Below are positions 55,517-64,000 of a stretch of 64,000 nt of DNA, piece after piece (the stretch's first letter is position 1; each line of letters opens with the position of its first letter). Source of the DNA: Burkholderia cenocepacia. GTDB taxonomy: Bacteria; Pseudomonadota; Gammaproteobacteria; Burkholderiales; Burkholderiaceae. The stretch lies in assembly GCF_014211915.1 (NCBI RefSeq), contig NZ_CP060039.1, positions 2,046,001 through 2,110,000 of the forward strand. The letters run 5' to 3'. The translations under genes were made by a program, and so were the position numbers. The notes under the pieces were generated by a model. That model was not told where the DNA came from. It searched no databases and saw only the letters and a list, made by a program, of their open reading frames with translations.

Positions 55517-56310
55517 TGGACGTCGACGTGGTCGTGACGCCTGCCGCCCGTCCGCTCGGCATTCTGGCCGCGCTGCCCGAGGAACTCGGCGACCTGATCG
55601 CCGCGATGCGCGCCGACGGCGCGATGAAGACGGTCACGCTCGGCCGCCGCGATTATCACGTCGGCACCGTGCACGGCGCGGCCTGCGTCGTCACGCTCGC
55701 GCGGGTCGGCAAGGTCGCGGCCGCCGCGACGGTCAGCGCGCTGATCCACGTGTTCGGCGTGTCGGGCGTGGTGTTCACCGGCGTCGCGGGCGGCGTGTCG
55801 CGCACGGTGCGGGTTGGTGACGTCGTCGTGGCCGATACGCTGCTGCAGCACGATCTCGACGCGTCGCCGCTCTTTCCGCGTTACGAGGTGCCCTTGCTCG
55901 GCATCACGCGCTTCGCGACCGACGCGGCGCTGACGGCCCGCTTGCGGGCCGCGTGCACGCTGTTCGTCGAGGAGGAGGGCGCTCGGTTCGCCGAGCGCTT
56001 CGGGCTCGCCGGCGCGGCGCTGCACGCGGGGCTCGTCATCAGCGGTGACCGGTTCGTGTCGAGCGAGCAGGAGGTCGTCGCGCTGCGCGACGCGCTGCCG
56101 GACGCGCTCGCGGTCGAGATGGAAGGCGCGGCGATCGCGCAGGTGTGCGCGGAGCACGACGTGCCGTTCGCGCTCGTGCGCACGATCTCCGATACGGCCG
56201 ACGATCACGCGACGCAGTCGTTCTCGCACTTCCTGTCGGCGATCGCGAGCAGCTATTCGTCCGGCATCCTCAAGCGCTTCCTGACGCTGCATGCGACGAC
56301 GGCGGCCTGA
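55513..56310 (+). CDS. 5'-methylthioadenosine/S-adenosylhomocysteine nucleosidase family protein
   Basis: 265 residues, PNP/UDP phosphorylase superfamily. ILAALPEELGDL opening, VFTGVAGGV (ribose/phosphate-like loop), ISGDRFVS and VEMEGAAIAQVC (the ME motif that binds ribose) followed by VRTISDTAD (catalytic Asp). Likely cleaves adenine from MTA and SAH to aid methionine salvage and quorum-signal by-product removal. Overlaps the uvrD stop by ATGA, so the two are cotranslated. Confidence 0.88.
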   Translation: MMDVDVVVTPAARPLGILAALPEELGDLIAAMRADGAMKTVTLGRRDYHVGTVHGAACVVTLARVGKVAAAATVSALIHVFGVSGVVFTGVAGGVSRTVRVGDVVVADTLLQHDLDASPLFPRYEVPLLGITRFATDAALTARLRAACTLFVEEEGARFAERFGLAGAALHAGLVISGDRFVSSEQEVVALRDALPDALAVEMEGAAIAQVCAEHDVPFALVRTISDTADDHATQSFSHFLSAIASSYSSGILKRFLTLHATTAA

Positions 56311-56343
56311 AGCCGCCGTCGAACAATTCCCCATTCGAACCAG

Positions 56344-56379
56344 ACGACCGGCCGCAGCGTGCACGCCGCGGCCGGTCGT
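56344..56379. terminator. Bidirectional hairpin terminator
   Basis: Perfect 12-bp arms ACGACCGGCCGC / GCGGCCGGTCGT around a 12-base loop between the convergent nucleosidase and MFS genes. Confidence 0.75.
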
Positions 56380-56382
56380 TCG

Positions 56383-57621
56383 TCACGCCTTTTTGCGCCG
56401 GCTGCTTTCGAGGTTCGGCAGGAACACCGTCAGCACGCCGATCAGCGGCAGGAACGAGCACACCTTGTAGACGAACGGGATGCTCGTCGCATCGGCGAGC
56501 TGGCCGAGCACGGCCGCGCCGACGCCGCCCAGGCCGAACGCGAAGCCGAAGAACAGGCCCGCGACCATCCCGACCTTGCCGGGCATCAGCTCGGTCGCAT
56601 AGACGAGGATCGCGGCGAACGCCGACGCCAGCACGACGCCGATGATCACGGTCAGCACGCTCGTCCAGAACAGGTTCGCGTACGGCAGCAGCATCGTGAA
56701 CGGCGCGACGCCCAGGATCGACACCCAGATCACGTACTTGCGGCCGATCCGGTCGCCGACGGGCCCGCCGATCAGCGTGCCGGCCGCCACCGCCGCGAGG
56801 AACACGAACAGGTGGATCTGCGCGGCCTGCACCGACAGGTGGAACTTGTCGATCAGGTAGAACGTGAAATAGCTGTTGATGCTCGCGAGGTAGAAGTACT
56901 TCGAGAACACGAGCAGCACCAGCACGCCGATCGCGGCCATCACGCGGCCACGCGACAGCGTCGGGTGGCCGGCCGACGCGGCCTTCTTCTTCATCGACGG
57001 ATGCTTCTTGTACCAGTGGCCGATCTGCGTGAGCACGATCATCGCAACGAGCGCGGCAGCCGAGAACCACGCGATGCTGTGCTGGCCGTGCGGAATGATC
57101 ACGAGCGCGGCGAGCAGCGGCCCGAGCGCGGAGCCGGCATTGCCGCCCACCTGGAACACCGACTGCGCGAGCCCGTGCCGGCCGCCCGACGCCATCCGCG
57201 CGACCCGCGACGATTCGGGATGGAACACCGACGAGCCGCAGCCGACGAGCGCGGCGGCCACCAGCAGCATCGGGAAATTCGGCGCGACCGACATCAGCAG
57301 CAGCCCCGCGAGCGTGAAGCCCATGCCGACCGGCAGCGAATACGGCTTCGGATGCTTGTCGGTATAGAGGCCCACGAGCGGCTGCAGCAGCGACGCGGTG
57401 ATCTGGTAAGTGAGCGTGATCAGGCCGATCTGCGCGAACGACAGCGCGAACTGGCTCTTGAGCATCGGATAGATCGCGAGGATCAACGACTGGATCATGT
57501 CGTTGAGCATGTGCGAGAAGCTGATCGCGCCGAGCACCGGGTAGATGGTGCGGGCGACGGGCGGTGCGGACGGCTGGGCGGCGGCTGCGCCGGCGGCTCC
57601 GGAGTCGAGGCTGGTTTCCAT
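56383..57621 (-). CDS. fsr: MFS exporter, fosmidomycin-resistance (Fsr) family
   Basis: 412 residues, 12 hydrophobic segments. SFSHMLNDMIQSLILAIYPMLKSQFALSFAQIGLITLTYQITASLLQPLVGLYTD and the HPESSRVARMASGGRHGLAQSVFQVGGNAGSALGPLLAAL segment are strong Fsr family signatures. Family members export fosmidomycin and similar small molecules by proton exchange, but a resistance phenotype here is inferred. Monocistronic. Confidence 0.88.
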   Translation of the reverse strand: METSLDSGAAGAAAAQPSAPPVARTIYPVLGAISFSHMLNDMIQSLILAIYPMLKSQFALSFAQIGLITLTYQITASLLQPLVGLYTDKHPKPYSLPVGMGFTLAGLLLMSVAPNFPMLLVAAALVGCGSSVFHPESSRVARMASGGRHGLAQSVFQVGGNAGSALGPLLAALVIIPHGQHSIAWFSAAALVAMIVLTQIGHWYKKHPSMKKKAASAGHPTLSRGRVMAAIGVLVLLVFSKYFYLASINSYFTFYLIDKFHLSVQAAQIHLFVFLAAVAAGTLIGGPVGDRIGRKYVIWVSILGVAPFTMLLPYANLFWTSVLTVIIGVVLASAFAAILVYATELMPGKVGMVAGLFFGFAFGLGGVGAAVLGQLADATSIPFVYKVCSFLPLIGVLTVFLPNLESSRRKKA

Positions 57622-58026
57622 GTGAGCTGATCGAGTTGAGGTGGCTGGCGCGCTCTGTTGGGGATCGGCGCGTTGTCGATTCGTTGATGCGTCAAAGAAG
57701 TGTAATGTGGCGTATCGAGAATGTCAGGCCAAGTTTTATCGCGAATCGGACATTCGTGTGACGGATCGGCCGGTGCGTCCTTTTTTGGACGGGTATAACG
57801 CTGGCGGCGCGTCCGTCCTTCAGGCGGGCCGCGCCGGGGCCCGGTGCGTGTTTTTCCGGACTCAAGAAACGGCGGTGGCGGCCGTAGAACGACCCAATGA
57901 CAACAGGCGCGCCGCGCCCCGCACCGGCTACCCGCCGGGCGGGCGCAGGACGCGCGGCATGGCCTGCCATCGCGGGACCGCCGGGACCGACCTTTCCGGC
58001 AGCGTGATCCATACGGGGATAGTTCG
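57622..58026. other. Intergenic region before the chemotaxis receptor
   Basis: 405 bp between divergent fsr and receptor genes. I see no convincing coding frame or strong hairpin. There is only a weak flagellar sigma-28-like element (CCAAGTTT at 57729-57736 with GGACATTC 11 bp later, a poor -10 match). Confidence 0.4.
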
Positions 58027-59700
58027 ATGAAAGCAGCATCTTTGCATCCACAGCCCGGTGCGGCCGCCGCCGCACCCGCCGTTGCCGCCGGCCGCGCCGC
58101 TCGGCGCACGCGCGCGGCGCGTCGTACGGGTCGGCCGTGGACCGTCAAGGCGACGTTGCGCGCCGCGTTCGCGATCCTGCTGGTCGGCACGCTCGCGATC
58201 GGCGTGTTCTCGCTGTGGCAGATCAGCCGGCTGAACGCGTCGATCGCGTCGGTCTACGAGCAGGGCCACGTCGCGAGCCGCGCGGCGGCGGAGGTGCGGG
58301 CCGAGGTGTTGCGCGCGAGCCGCGCGCAGAAAATGCTGCTGACCGCGACCACCGCGAAGGAGCGCGACGAACTCGGCGCCGAGGTGAGCGCGGGGCTCGC
58401 GTCGATCGGCCAGGCGCTCGCCACGCTGCAGCGCTATGCCGATCCGGCCGATGCCGGCGATTCGGCGCGGCTGCGCGCCTTCTCGACGGCGGTCGGCGCG
58501 TGGAGCACGCATCTGCGCGATTTCGTCACGCTGGTGCGCGCCCAGCCGCTCGACTTGTCGCAGATGAACTGGCAGGTCGGCACGCAGGACGTGTCGCTGC
58601 TGGTCGAAACCGGCAAGCTCGAAAAACTCGTCGCCGAACTCGTGAAGACGCGTGGCGAGAAGTCGAAGGCGACACTCGATGCGTCCGCCACCATTTTTTC
58701 GTCGTCGTTCGCGATGATCGCGGCGATGACGGCCGCGCTGATCGTGCTGGCCGTCGTGATCGCCGAGCGCGTCGTGCGGCGCCTCGCGTCGCAGCTCGGC
58801 GGCGAGCCCGCGCTCGCGAAGGAGATTGCCGCGGACATCGCGCGCGGCGACCTGACGCGGCCGATCACGCTCGCCCGCCACGACCGCGACAGCATGGTGC
58901 GCGCGCTGGCCGAGATGCAGACGGGGCTCGCGGCCACCGTGGGCGAGATCGCGGTGAGCGCCGAGGCCATCGCGGCCGCGTCCGGCGAAATCTCGACCGG
59001 CAACCTCGACCTGTCGCGGCGCACCGAGCAGCAGGCCGTCGCACTCGAGCGCACTGCGGCCAGCATGGAGCAGCTCACGTCGACCGTGCGGCAGAACGCC
59101 GAGAACGCGCGGCAGGCGAGCACGCTCGCGGCCAATGCATCGGCGGTCGCGGAGACGGGCGGGGAGGTCGTCGGGCGCGTGGTCGCGACGATGAGCGAGA
59201 TCGACGACAGCGCGAAGAACATTCGCGACATCATCGGCACGATCGAGGGGATCGCGTTCCAGACCAACATTCTCGCGTTGAACGCGGCGGTCGAGGCCGC
59301 GCGCGCCGGCGAGCAGGGGCGCGGCTTCTCGGTGGTCGCCGGTGAGGTGCGGCTGCTCGCACAGCGCTCGGCGACCGCGGCCAAGGAGATTCGGGAACTG
59401 ATCGGCGCGTCGGTCGAGCGCGTGGCCAACGGCGCGGCGCTCGCGCACGACGCGGGCCGCACGATGGGCGACGTGGTGCGCGCGGTCAAGCGCGTGACCG
59501 ACATCATCGGCGAGATTTCGGCGGCGTCGGACGAGCAGAGCGCGGGGATCGACGAGATCGGCCGCGCGGTCACGCAGATGGATGCCGGCACCCAGCAGAA
59601 CGCGGCGCTCGTCGAACAGGCAGCCGCTGCCGCGAACGCGCTCGACGAGCAGGCTCAGGCGCTGAAGGCGCTGGTCGGGCGTTTCCGCATCGCGCACTGA
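58027..59700 (+). CDS. Methyl-accepting chemotaxis protein
   Basis: 557 residues. TM1 about 45-65, a periplasmic four-helix-bundle sensor of about 160 residues (four-helix bundle, 4HB_MCP-like), TM2 about 225-250, a HAMP region ([34 protein letters not shown]), and a signalling domain with the highly conserved hairpin [37 protein letters not shown]. The C-terminus (VGRFRIAH) has no NWETF-like pentapeptide for CheR/CheB. Ligand unknown. A long, Ala/Arg-rich cytoplasmic leader precedes TM1, so a downstream start is possible. Confidence 0.93.
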   Translation: MKAASLHPQPGAAAAAPAVAAGRAARRTRAARRTGRPWTVKATLRAAFAILLVGTLAIGVFSLWQISRLNASIASVYEQGHVASRAAAEVRAEVLRASRAQKMLLTATTAKERDELGAEVSAGLASIGQALATLQRYADPADAGDSARLRAFSTAVGAWSTHLRDFVTLVRAQPLDLSQMNWQVGTQDVSLLVETGKLEKLVAELVKTRGEKSKATLDASATIFSSSFAMIAAMTAALIVLAVVIAERVVRRLASQLGGEPALAKEIAADIARGDLTRPITLARHDRDSMVRALAEMQTGLAATVGEIAVSAEAIAAASGEISTGNLDLSRRTEQQAVALERTAASMEQLTSTVRQNAENARQASTLAANASAVAETGGEVVGRVVATMSEIDDSAKNIRDIIGTIEGIAFQTNILALNAAVEAARAGEQGRGFSVVAGEVRLLAQRSATAAKEIRELIGASVERVANGAALAHDAGRTMGDVVRAVKRVTDIIGEISAASDEQSAGIDEIGRAVTQMDAGTQQNAALVEQAAAAANALDEQAQALKALVGRFRIAH

Positions 59701-59721
59701 GCATGCGGCACGCCCCGGCGA

Positions 59722-60597
59722 TTACGACTTCTTCTGCTTGTCGGGATCGATGATGACCGTGCAGGTCGTGCCCGCCGACAGCACCACGTCGGCCGGCACT
59801 TCGTCGATCTTGATGCGCACCGGCACGCGCTGCGCGAGGCGCACCCAGTTGAAGGTCGGGTTCACGTCGGCAACGAGGTCGCGGCTTTGCGGGTTGTCGC
59901 GATCGTAGATACCGCGCGAGATGCTTTCCACGTGGCCCTTCATCACGCCGCCGCTCATCAGTCGCATTTCGGCCGGTGCGCCGATCTTCACGCGCGGCAG
60001 CTTGGTTTCCTCGAAGTAGCCGTAGACCCAGAACGAGTGGCTGTCGACGATCGCGAGCTTTGCCTGGCCGGCCACCGCATAGTTGCCCTTGAAGGTCTGC
60101 AGGTTCGTGATGTAGCCGTCGACCGGCGCGACGACGCGCGTGCGCTCGAGGTTGAGCTTCGCGGCGTCGAGCGCGGCGAGCGCCTGCTGATACTGCGCGT
60201 CGGCGCTCGACGCGCTGTGCGCGGCGTTCTCGCGGTTTTCCTTCGACACGACGAGCGCATCGAGGTCCGCACGGCGGGCCGCGTCGTCGCGGCGCATCTG
60301 CAGTTCCGCGCGGCGGGCGGCCACTGCCGCCTGCGCCTGCTCGACCGCGATCTGGTAGTGCGACGGGTCGATCTGCATGATCAGGTCGCCTTTCTTCACG
60401 AGCTGGTTGTCATGCACGGGCAGCTCGACGATCGCGCCCGACACGTCCGGCGCGACGTTGACGATCTCGGCGCGCACGCGCCCGTCGCGCGTCCACGGAT
60501 CATCCATGTAGTGCACCCACAGCGAGCGCCCGATCAGGATCGCGACGAGAAGGATGACGGCGGTCGCGACGAAGCCGAAGAGTTTTCTGAGAATCAT
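59722..60597 (-). CDS. HlyD-type membrane fusion protein (AaeA/EmrA-like)
   Basis: 291 residues. N-terminal membrane anchor (about 6-28), then barrel-sandwich (DGRVRAEIVNVAPDVSGAIVELPVHDNQLVKKGDLIMQIDP), a coiled-coil hairpin of about 65 residues, and beta-barrel domain (LPRVKIGAPAEMRLMSGG). This short form with one coiled coil is that of AaeA-type adaptors that work with FUSC pumps. Last gene of the minus-strand efflux operon. Confidence 0.88.
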   Translation of the reverse strand: MILRKLFGFVATAVILLVAILIGRSLWVHYMDDPWTRDGRVRAEIVNVAPDVSGAIVELPVHDNQLVKKGDLIMQIDPSHYQIAVEQAQAAVAARRAELQMRRDDAARRADLDALVVSKENRENAAHSASSADAQYQQALAALDAAKLNLERTRVVAPVDGYITNLQTFKGNYAVAGQAKLAIVDSHSFWVYGYFEETKLPRVKIGAPAEMRLMSGGVMKGHVESISRGIYDRDNPQSRDLVADVNPTFNWVRLAQRVPVRIKIDEVPADVVLSAGTTCTVIIDPDKQKKS

Positions 60598-60609
60598 GAT
60601 GGTTCGGAA

Positions 60610-60813
60610 TCAACGGTAAACGGCAAGACTCAGTCCGCCGCAAATGCAGACGAGAAGGCAGGCCCGGAACAGCGACGGGTGCCAGACGAGACGGTAGAGG
60701 CCCGTATAGGCGAGCAGGCGGTCGACAGCCCAGGTCGCGATCGCGCCGAGGACGAACATCAGCACCACCGTCGGCATGTAGGCATCGAGAATGGCGATTT
60801 CACGCGGCATCAT
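60610..60813 (-). CDS. DUF1656 family small membrane protein (AaeX-like)
   Basis: 67 residues with two hydrophobic segments (LDAYMPTVVLMFVLGAIATWAV; HPSLFRACLLVCICGGLSLAVYR). Sized and placed like AaeX/DUF1656 proteins between FUSC and HlyD genes. Its start overlaps the FUSC gene stop by ATGA (60810-60813). Function not known. Confidence 0.82.
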   Translation of the reverse strand: MMPREIAILDAYMPTVVLMFVLGAIATWAVDRLLAYTGLYRLVWHPSLFRACLLVCICGGLSLAVYR

Positions 60814-63014
60814 GACGAGGCTCCTGGTTGGGGATGCACGGGGCGGTTGCGGTTGAGCGGCTCGAGCGGCGATTCCGGGTCGAGCAGCGCGGTCCGCACG
60901 AAATGCAGGTGGCTCAGGATGCGCTGCAGCCGGTGGCGCTCGTCGCGCGACGGCTCGACCGCATCGAGCGTTTGCCGGGTCGCGTCGATCGCCGCATTGG
61001 TCGCGACGAGCGTCGCGTCGAAACGCGCGGCGCTCGGCCGGGTGAACAACGCCGACAGCGCGGTGCGCATCGTGTCGATCGCGCGCCGCCACGGCATCGC
61101 CGGCGCATAGCGCGGGTCGGCCGGCAGCGTCGCGAGCTCGTGACGCAGGTCGATCGTCGCGTTGCCGGTTTCGAGCACCGCGAACATCCAGCGCAGCGCG
61201 TCGCGCTGCACGTCGGGCTGGTCGGCCGACAGCGTGTGCGCCTGGTACATCAGGTCGCGCGCGCCGCTTTCGAAGCGCGTGCGCAACCCCGCGAGCCGCG
61301 CGTGGCCGGCCGCGACGGCCTGGTGGCGCAAGTCCGCGACCAGCCGCTTCTTGTGCCACGGCGCGGTCGGCGGGAACAGCACCGCGAACGCGATCGCCGA
61401 CGCCAGCATCGCCAGCACGAGCGCGAGCGAATCGTTCATGAAGCTGGTCGGATCGTAGTGCGTGATGTTGTCCGGGCCGGCGAGGAAGCTGAAGAAGATC
61501 AGGTAGCCCATCCCGTAGCCGGCGAGCTTCGGCTTCAGCGTCATGAAGATGCCGATCGCGAGCAGCGGCGCCAGCGCGACGCACAGCAGCGGGAAGCCGT
61601 CGATGTGCGGATAGATGCCGAACGTCAGCAGGAAGCCCGTGCAGACGGCGAGCGCCGTGCCCATGCCCATCTGCGCGGACATCGCGGTGGGGCGCGGCGT
61701 CGACGACGCGAGCGCGCAGGTGGCCGCCGCCGTCAGTGTCATCGTCACGCCGCTCGGCCACGCGGTCTCGATCCAGAACCAGCCGAGCACGAGGATCACG
61801 GTCGCGGTGCGAATCGCCGCGATCACCATCGCCGTTGCATTGGTGCGCGGCTCGTAGCGCTCGATCCAGCGTTCGCGTTCGTGCGTCGCGCTCGACAGCG
61901 ACGCGTAGGTGGCCGCGTATTCGTGCAGGTCGGTGATGAAGCGGTACAGCAGTTCGGCGGCCGTATCGAAGTCGAGCAGCGGAAAGTCCGGCTGCGTTTC
62001 GAGCGCCGCGCGCGTCGCGCGGATGCGGCGCGGCAGCGCGTCGCGCCACGCGAGCAGTTGCGTGGCCGCGTGGCCGGCATCGGCCGACGTGCGCACCGGT
62101 TCGCCGGCCGGCGTCAGCAGCAGCGGGGCGATCTCGCGAAAGTACGGCTCGATCGCGTCGATCGCGGCCTGCGCGCCGGCCGCATGCAGCCGGTTCATCA
62201 ACTGGTGCAGCGCATGGAAGCGGCTCGACGCGCTCATGAACTCGCTGTTCAGCCGCGCAAGGCGGCCGCTGCGCATCCGCGTGTCCGGGTCCTCGAACAC
62301 GGCCATGCTGCGCGCGGCCTCGAACCCGACCACGTCGGCGACGAAGCGCGTGTGAATGGTTTCGATATGCGCGCGGTCGAGCTGGCCCGACAGCGCCGCC
62401 GCGACGTAGTCGACGAAGCTGCCGAAGCGCTTGCGTACTGTCGTGCGCATCTGCTCGCCGGTGGTCCGCGGAAACACGAGGGCGCTGACCACGCCGGCCG
62501 ACACGATCCCGACCATGATTTCGGCCACGCGCGTCATCGCGCTCATGAACGCACCGTCCGGGTGTTGCGACGCGGGCAGCCCGATCAGCGCGGTCGTGTA
62601 GCCGGCCAGCAGGAAGCCGTAGCTGCGGAAGTTGCGGTTGCGCGCGGCGCCGGCCGTGCACAGGGCGACCCACAGCGCGACCGCCAGCAGGAACAGCTGC
62701 GGCTGCTGCGGGAACAGCCCGACGAAGGTGAGCGTCGCGATCAATCCGAAGATCGTGCCGGCGACGCGATAGAAGCTTTTCGCGAGCACCGCGCCGCTTT
62801 GCGGCTGCATCACGATGAACACCGTCGTCATCGCTGTTTTCGGCGCGGGCAGGTCGAGCCGCATCGACACGCCGGTCGCGATGAACGCGGCGAGCAGCGC
62901 CTTGAACAGATAGAGCCACGCGGCGCCGTCGGTGCGGGCCCAGTCGCCGAATGCGGCATACCAGGCCGCGAACGGGCCGCCGGCGGGCGTTGAAGCGGGG
63001 GAGGAGGCTGACAT
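60810..63014 (-). CDS. FUSC-family aromatic-acid efflux transporter (AaeB-like)
   Basis: 734 residues. Two transmembrane blocks (about 30-190 and 400-550) flanking a cytoplasmic region rich in helices; AAFIATGVSMRLDLPAPKTAMTTVFIVMQPQSGAVLAKSFYRVAGTIFG is the diagnostic FUSC N-terminal motif. Exports small aromatic acids, or fusaric acid in characterised relatives. Between an outer-membrane factor gene and DUF1656/HlyD genes, forming a complete tripartite pump. Confidence 0.9.
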   Translation of the reverse strand: MSASSPASTPAGGPFAAWYAAFGDWARTDGAAWLYLFKALLAAFIATGVSMRLDLPAPKTAMTTVFIVMQPQSGAVLAKSFYRVAGTIFGLIATLTFVGLFPQQPQLFLLAVALWVALCTAGAARNRNFRSYGFLLAGYTTALIGLPASQHPDGAFMSAMTRVAEIMVGIVSAGVVSALVFPRTTGEQMRTTVRKRFGSFVDYVAAALSGQLDRAHIETIHTRFVADVVGFEAARSMAVFEDPDTRMRSGRLARLNSEFMSASSRFHALHQLMNRLHAAGAQAAIDAIEPYFREIAPLLLTPAGEPVRTSADAGHAATQLLAWRDALPRRIRATRAALETQPDFPLLDFDTAAELLYRFITDLHEYAATYASLSSATHERERWIERYEPRTNATAMVIAAIRTATVILVLGWFWIETAWPSGVTMTLTAAATCALASSTPRPTAMSAQMGMGTALAVCTGFLLTFGIYPHIDGFPLLCVALAPLLAIGIFMTLKPKLAGYGMGYLIFFSFLAGPDNITHYDPTSFMNDSLALVLAMLASAIAFAVLFPPTAPWHKKRLVADLRHQAVAAGHARLAGLRTRFESGARDLMYQAHTLSADQPDVQRDALRWMFAVLETGNATIDLRHELATLPADPRYAPAMPWRRAIDTMRTALSALFTRPSAARFDATLVATNAAIDATRQTLDAVEPSRDERHRLQRILSHLHFVRTALLDPESPLEPLNRNRPVHPQPGASS

Positions 63015-63028
63015 GGCGACGCTCCGCG

Positions 63029-64000
63029 TTACCGTGCGGCCGGCACGCCGGACGCGCCGGTGGTAGCGACTTCCGCGGGCCGGGCGACGGCTGCCGCGGG
63101 CTTCGTGCCCGATGCGGCGGCGGGCGCGGCAACCGCGGCGGCAGCTTCGTCCTTCGGCACGTCGCTGCCCGTCTCGACTCCACCTCCGAGCGCGGCCATC
63201 AGCTGCGCGTGCGCGGCGAGGCGTTCCGCGTCGATGCGGGCGGCCGTCTCCTGCGCGCGCAGCAGTTGCTGCTGCGCGACCAGCACGTTCACGTAATCGG
63301 TCAGCCCGCGGCGGAAGCCTTCGCGCGACAGTTGATAGCTGCGATTGTTGGCCGCCACCGAGCGCGCGGCGTCCTTCTTCTGCGTATCGAGCGAGCGGAT
63401 TCGCACGACCTGGTCGGCGATGTCCTTGAGCGCGCCGACGATCGTCTGGTTGTAGCGCTCGACCGCCTGGTCGTAGCCGGCGTTCGCGGCGCCGAGCTGC
63501 GCCCGCAGCCGACCGCCTTCGAAGATCGGCAGCGACAGCGCGGGGCCGGCCGTCCAGCCGCCGTTCATCGCGCGCAGGAAGTCGGTGAACGGCGCGGTCA
63601 CGCCGAAGCCGCCGACCGTCGCGAGCAGGTCGATGTTCGGGTAGAACGACGCCTTCGCGACGTCGATGCCGCGCGCCTGCGCGTCGACCGTCCAGCGCGC
63701 CGCGACGACGTCGGGGCGGCGGCCGAGCAGGTCGGCCGGCATCGCCGACGGCAGGCCGGCCGGCGCATCGAGCGCAAGCTGCGGCCGCTTGATGGTGTCG
63801 CCGGCGCCGGGGCCCTTGCCGGCCAGTGCGGCGAGCTGGTGGCGCGCGAGCTGGATCGCCTCTTCGTAGCTGTCGATCTGGCGCTCGTAGTCCGGCAGCG
63901 TCGATTCCGCCTGGCTCACGTCGAGCTGCGTGCCGAGGCCGGCCTGCAGCCGCTTGCGCGCGAGATCGGCGAGCGAGCGCTGGCGTTCGAACGTCTCGTG
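63029..64000 (-). CDS. Outer-membrane efflux protein (NodT/OprM type), 5' end outside window
   Basis: Partial; the frame is open at the right edge. The visible part has the OEP coiled-coil/beta pattern: GLGTQLDVSQAESTL, the RPDVVAARWTVDAQARGIDVAKASFYPNIDLLATVGGFG signature, and the GLTDYVNVLVAQQQLLRAQE second repeat. The C-terminus is Ala/Pro-rich. It is TolC-like, forming the outer channel of the adjacent FUSC/HlyD pump. Stop is 14 bp before the FUSC ATG. Confidence 0.9.
   Translation of the reverse strand, partial: HETFERQRSLADLARKRLQAGLGTQLDVSQAESTLPDYERQIDSYEEAIQLARHQLAALAGKGPGAGDTIKRPQLALDAPAGLPSAMPADLLGRRPDVVAARWTVDAQARGIDVAKASFYPNIDLLATVGGFGVTAPFTDFLRAMNGGWTAGPALSLPIFEGGRLRAQLGAANAGYDQAVERYNQTIVGALKDIADQVVRIRSLDTQKKDAARSVAANNRSYQLSREGFRRGLTDYVNVLVAQQQLLRAQETAARIDAERLAAHAQLMAALGGGVETGSDVPKDEAAAAVAAPAAASGTKPAAAVARPAEVATTGASGVPAAR

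Noticed and set aside
57729..57755. Sigma-28 promoter for the chemotaxis receptor
   Set aside because: The -35-like CCAAGTTT is fair, but the -10 match is only three of eight bases, so it is not claimed.

Overview
The window is GC-rich (roughly two-thirds G+C by eye), with strong codon-position bias and dense, mostly short intergenic gaps. Its gene content (glnS, alaS, valS, galU, uvrD, and an iol cluster with a fused IolC) points to a Burkholderia, most likely of the B. cepacia complex, on the main chromosome. This placement is inferred from protein family resemblance and gene content; no search was run. I see no tRNA, rRNA, CRISPR array, insertion sequence or prophage.

Layout. (1) 1-4.5 kb: a tightly overlapping plus-strand operon with a partial amidohydrolase, a DoxX membrane protein, an exported double-VOC protein, a YoaK/DUF1275 membrane protein and a frameshifted alginate-export-type porin. 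(2) 4.6-24.8 kb: acid phosphatase/phospholipase C-like lipoprotein, di-haem cytochrome c peroxidase, surface-antigen-like protein, Nudix, glnS, glycine-zipper lipoprotein, RBBP9-type hydrolase, CaiB/BaiF CoA-transferase, alaS, LysR plus a YbfB-type MFS pair, a second Nudix, thioesterase, a LivHMGF branched-chain-type ABC transporter without a binding protein, an SDR and a DUF336 protein. (3) 24.9-41.5 kb: a myo-inositol catabolic island. iolC-iolD-iolE-iolB lie on the minus strand. Divergently, an ABC importer (binding protein, ATPase, permease), two TIM-barrel isomerase-type genes, two Gfo/Idh/MocA dehydrogenases and an RpiR-family regulator lie on the plus strand. iolA/mmsA closes the island on the minus strand. 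The divergent control region holds a GGAA-N6-TTCC palindrome and a one-mismatch copy exactly 30 bp away, matching the operator reported for RpiR-type IolR in rhizobia. (4) 41.6-49.0 kb: LysR, a TusA-like protein, a small unknown protein, then a four-gene signalling locus (response regulator, LysM-FecR periplasmic protein, CHASE2 histidine kinase with a frameshift, DUF4136-type lipoprotein). (5) 49.1-64 kb: galU, valS, uvrD, a nucleosidase, an Fsr-type MFS exporter, a chemotaxis receptor, and a FUSC/HlyD/DUF1656/outer-membrane efflux operon that runs off the right edge.

How it works together. Inositol would enter through the ABC importer, be oxidised by IolG, dehydrated by IolE, ring-opened by IolD, isomerised by IolB, and phosphorylated by the kinase half of IolC. 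The C-terminal half of IolC probably supplies the aldolase step, because no separate iolJ is present. IolA would convert the malonate semialdehyde to acetyl-CoA. Most convergent gene pairs are separated by a clear GC-rich hairpin.

Odd points. Two genes (porin and CHASE2 kinase) each carry a frameshift that is repaired by adding one C to a CCC run, which suggests homopolymer miscalls more than decay. The LivF-type ATPase has Arg instead of the invariant Walker A Lys, and its LivM partner has an extra C-terminal segment of about 100 residues. The most promising less-described unit is the response regulator/LysM-FecR/CHASE2-kinase/DUF4136 locus.
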